Source: Limnohabitans sp. INBF002 | Lineage (GTDB): Bacteria > Pseudomonadota > Gammaproteobacteria > Burkholderiales > Burkholderiaceae_C | Direction of reading: 5' to 3' | DNA: 64,000 nt | Assembly (NCBI RefSeq): GCF_027924905.1 | Contig: NZ_AP027055.1 | Location: 2,480,001 to 2,544,000, forward strand | Shown: one piece after another, positions 63,855-64,000 of the stretch | Layout: the number at the start of each line of letters is the position of its first letter | Numbering within the stretch: position 1 is the first letter of the stretch | Translations under genes and position numbers: made by a program | The notes under the pieces: model-generated | What the model saw: only the letters and a program-made list of their open reading frames with translations | The model's database searches: none | What the model was told of the DNA's origin: nothing

Positions 63855-64000
63855 ATGTCTAAAGTCTTCATTGACGGCGAAGCCGGCACCACAGGTCTAC
63901 AAATTCGCGAACGTTTGGCCCTGATGCCAGCTGTGCAAGTGGTCAGCATCGACCCCGCCAAACGCAAAGACCCCGAAGCCAAACGCGAGCTCATGGCTGG
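63855..64000 (+). CDS. argC: N-acetyl-gamma-glutamyl-phosphate reductase (class 2), partial
   Basis: The first 48 codons before the window ends. [20 protein letters not shown] and [18 protein letters not shown] match the N-terminus of the shorter class 2 ArgC, which carries GEAGTTG in place of the GxxGYxG nucleotide loop. The enzyme reduces N-acetylglutamyl phosphate in arginine synthesis. ATG 63855 begins exactly at the family start. The rest, including the catalytic Cys, is outside the window. Confidence 0.93.
   Translation, partial: MSKVFIDGEAGTTGLQIRERLALMPAVQVVSIDPAKRKDPEAKRELMA

Overview
The window is a GC-rich, gene-dense piece of a bacterial chromosome. The gene content fits a betaproteobacterium of the order Burkholderiales, most likely Comamonadaceae (Limnohabitans/Rhodoferax-like). 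The pointers are a fused aerobic-type indolepyruvate oxidoreductase, a YhdP-glnE pair, the tsaB-rimI-UDG operon, the dprA-smg pair, DUF3717 and YaeQ proteins, and a class 2 ArgC. This placement is inferred from family resemblance; no search was run. About 65 genes cover nearly all of it. I see no rRNA, tRNA, insertion sequence, prophage or CRISPR array, and no gene-free stretch longer than 300 bp.

Layout. 1-4558: a catabolic operon on the minus strand (small protein, amidase, CaiB-type CoA-transferase, enoyl-CoA hydratase-like protein, secreted ABC binding protein) facing a divergent GntR/FCD regulator. 4576-15117: housekeeping genes: pyrF, UDG, rimI, tsaB, dacB, a SemiSWEET protein, an SGNH-like lipoprotein, Sua5/TsaC, purK, purE, a CnoX-like thioredoxin and purC. 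15121-20685: central carbon metabolism (fba, pyk, pgk) with a fatty acid desaturase between. 20776-29710: an SDR, a cupin, azlCD, fmt, def, dprA, smg, and secF-secD-yajC. 29798-33976: the fused indolepyruvate ferredoxin oxidoreductase with a divergent Lrp/AsnC regulator. 33989-44765: mltA, a tiny membrane protein, a FixJ-type response regulator with a PAS sensor kinase, yhdP and glnE.

44798-52709 is the most distinctive part. It has a MerR-type regulator with a cobalamin-binding domain that carries both the W-x9-EH and E-x-H-x-x-G motifs of CarH/LitR photoreceptors. Divergent from it are eight tightly packed genes: secreted glutathione peroxidase, FAD oxidoreductase, DUF1365, cyclopropane-fatty-acid-synthase-like methyltransferase, chalcone-isomerase-like protein, DUF3833 lipoprotein, SDR and an NTF2-like protein. 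The arrangement suggests light-controlled membrane-lipid modification and photo-oxidative defence. 52711-63682: GST, purB, yaeQ, a DUF3717/DUF1289 protein, a small holin-like membrane protein, a BepA-type protease, moaC, a WaaE-like glycosyltransferase, a PglL-type O-oligosaccharyltransferase next to a type IV pilin gene, and sucCD. The window ends inside argC.

Start codons were re-chosen where domain starts, Shine-Dalgarno sequences or neighbouring genes argued for it; several genes start with TTG or GTG. Regulatory sites are palindromes, hairpins or promoter-like hexamers read by eye and are less certain than the genes.
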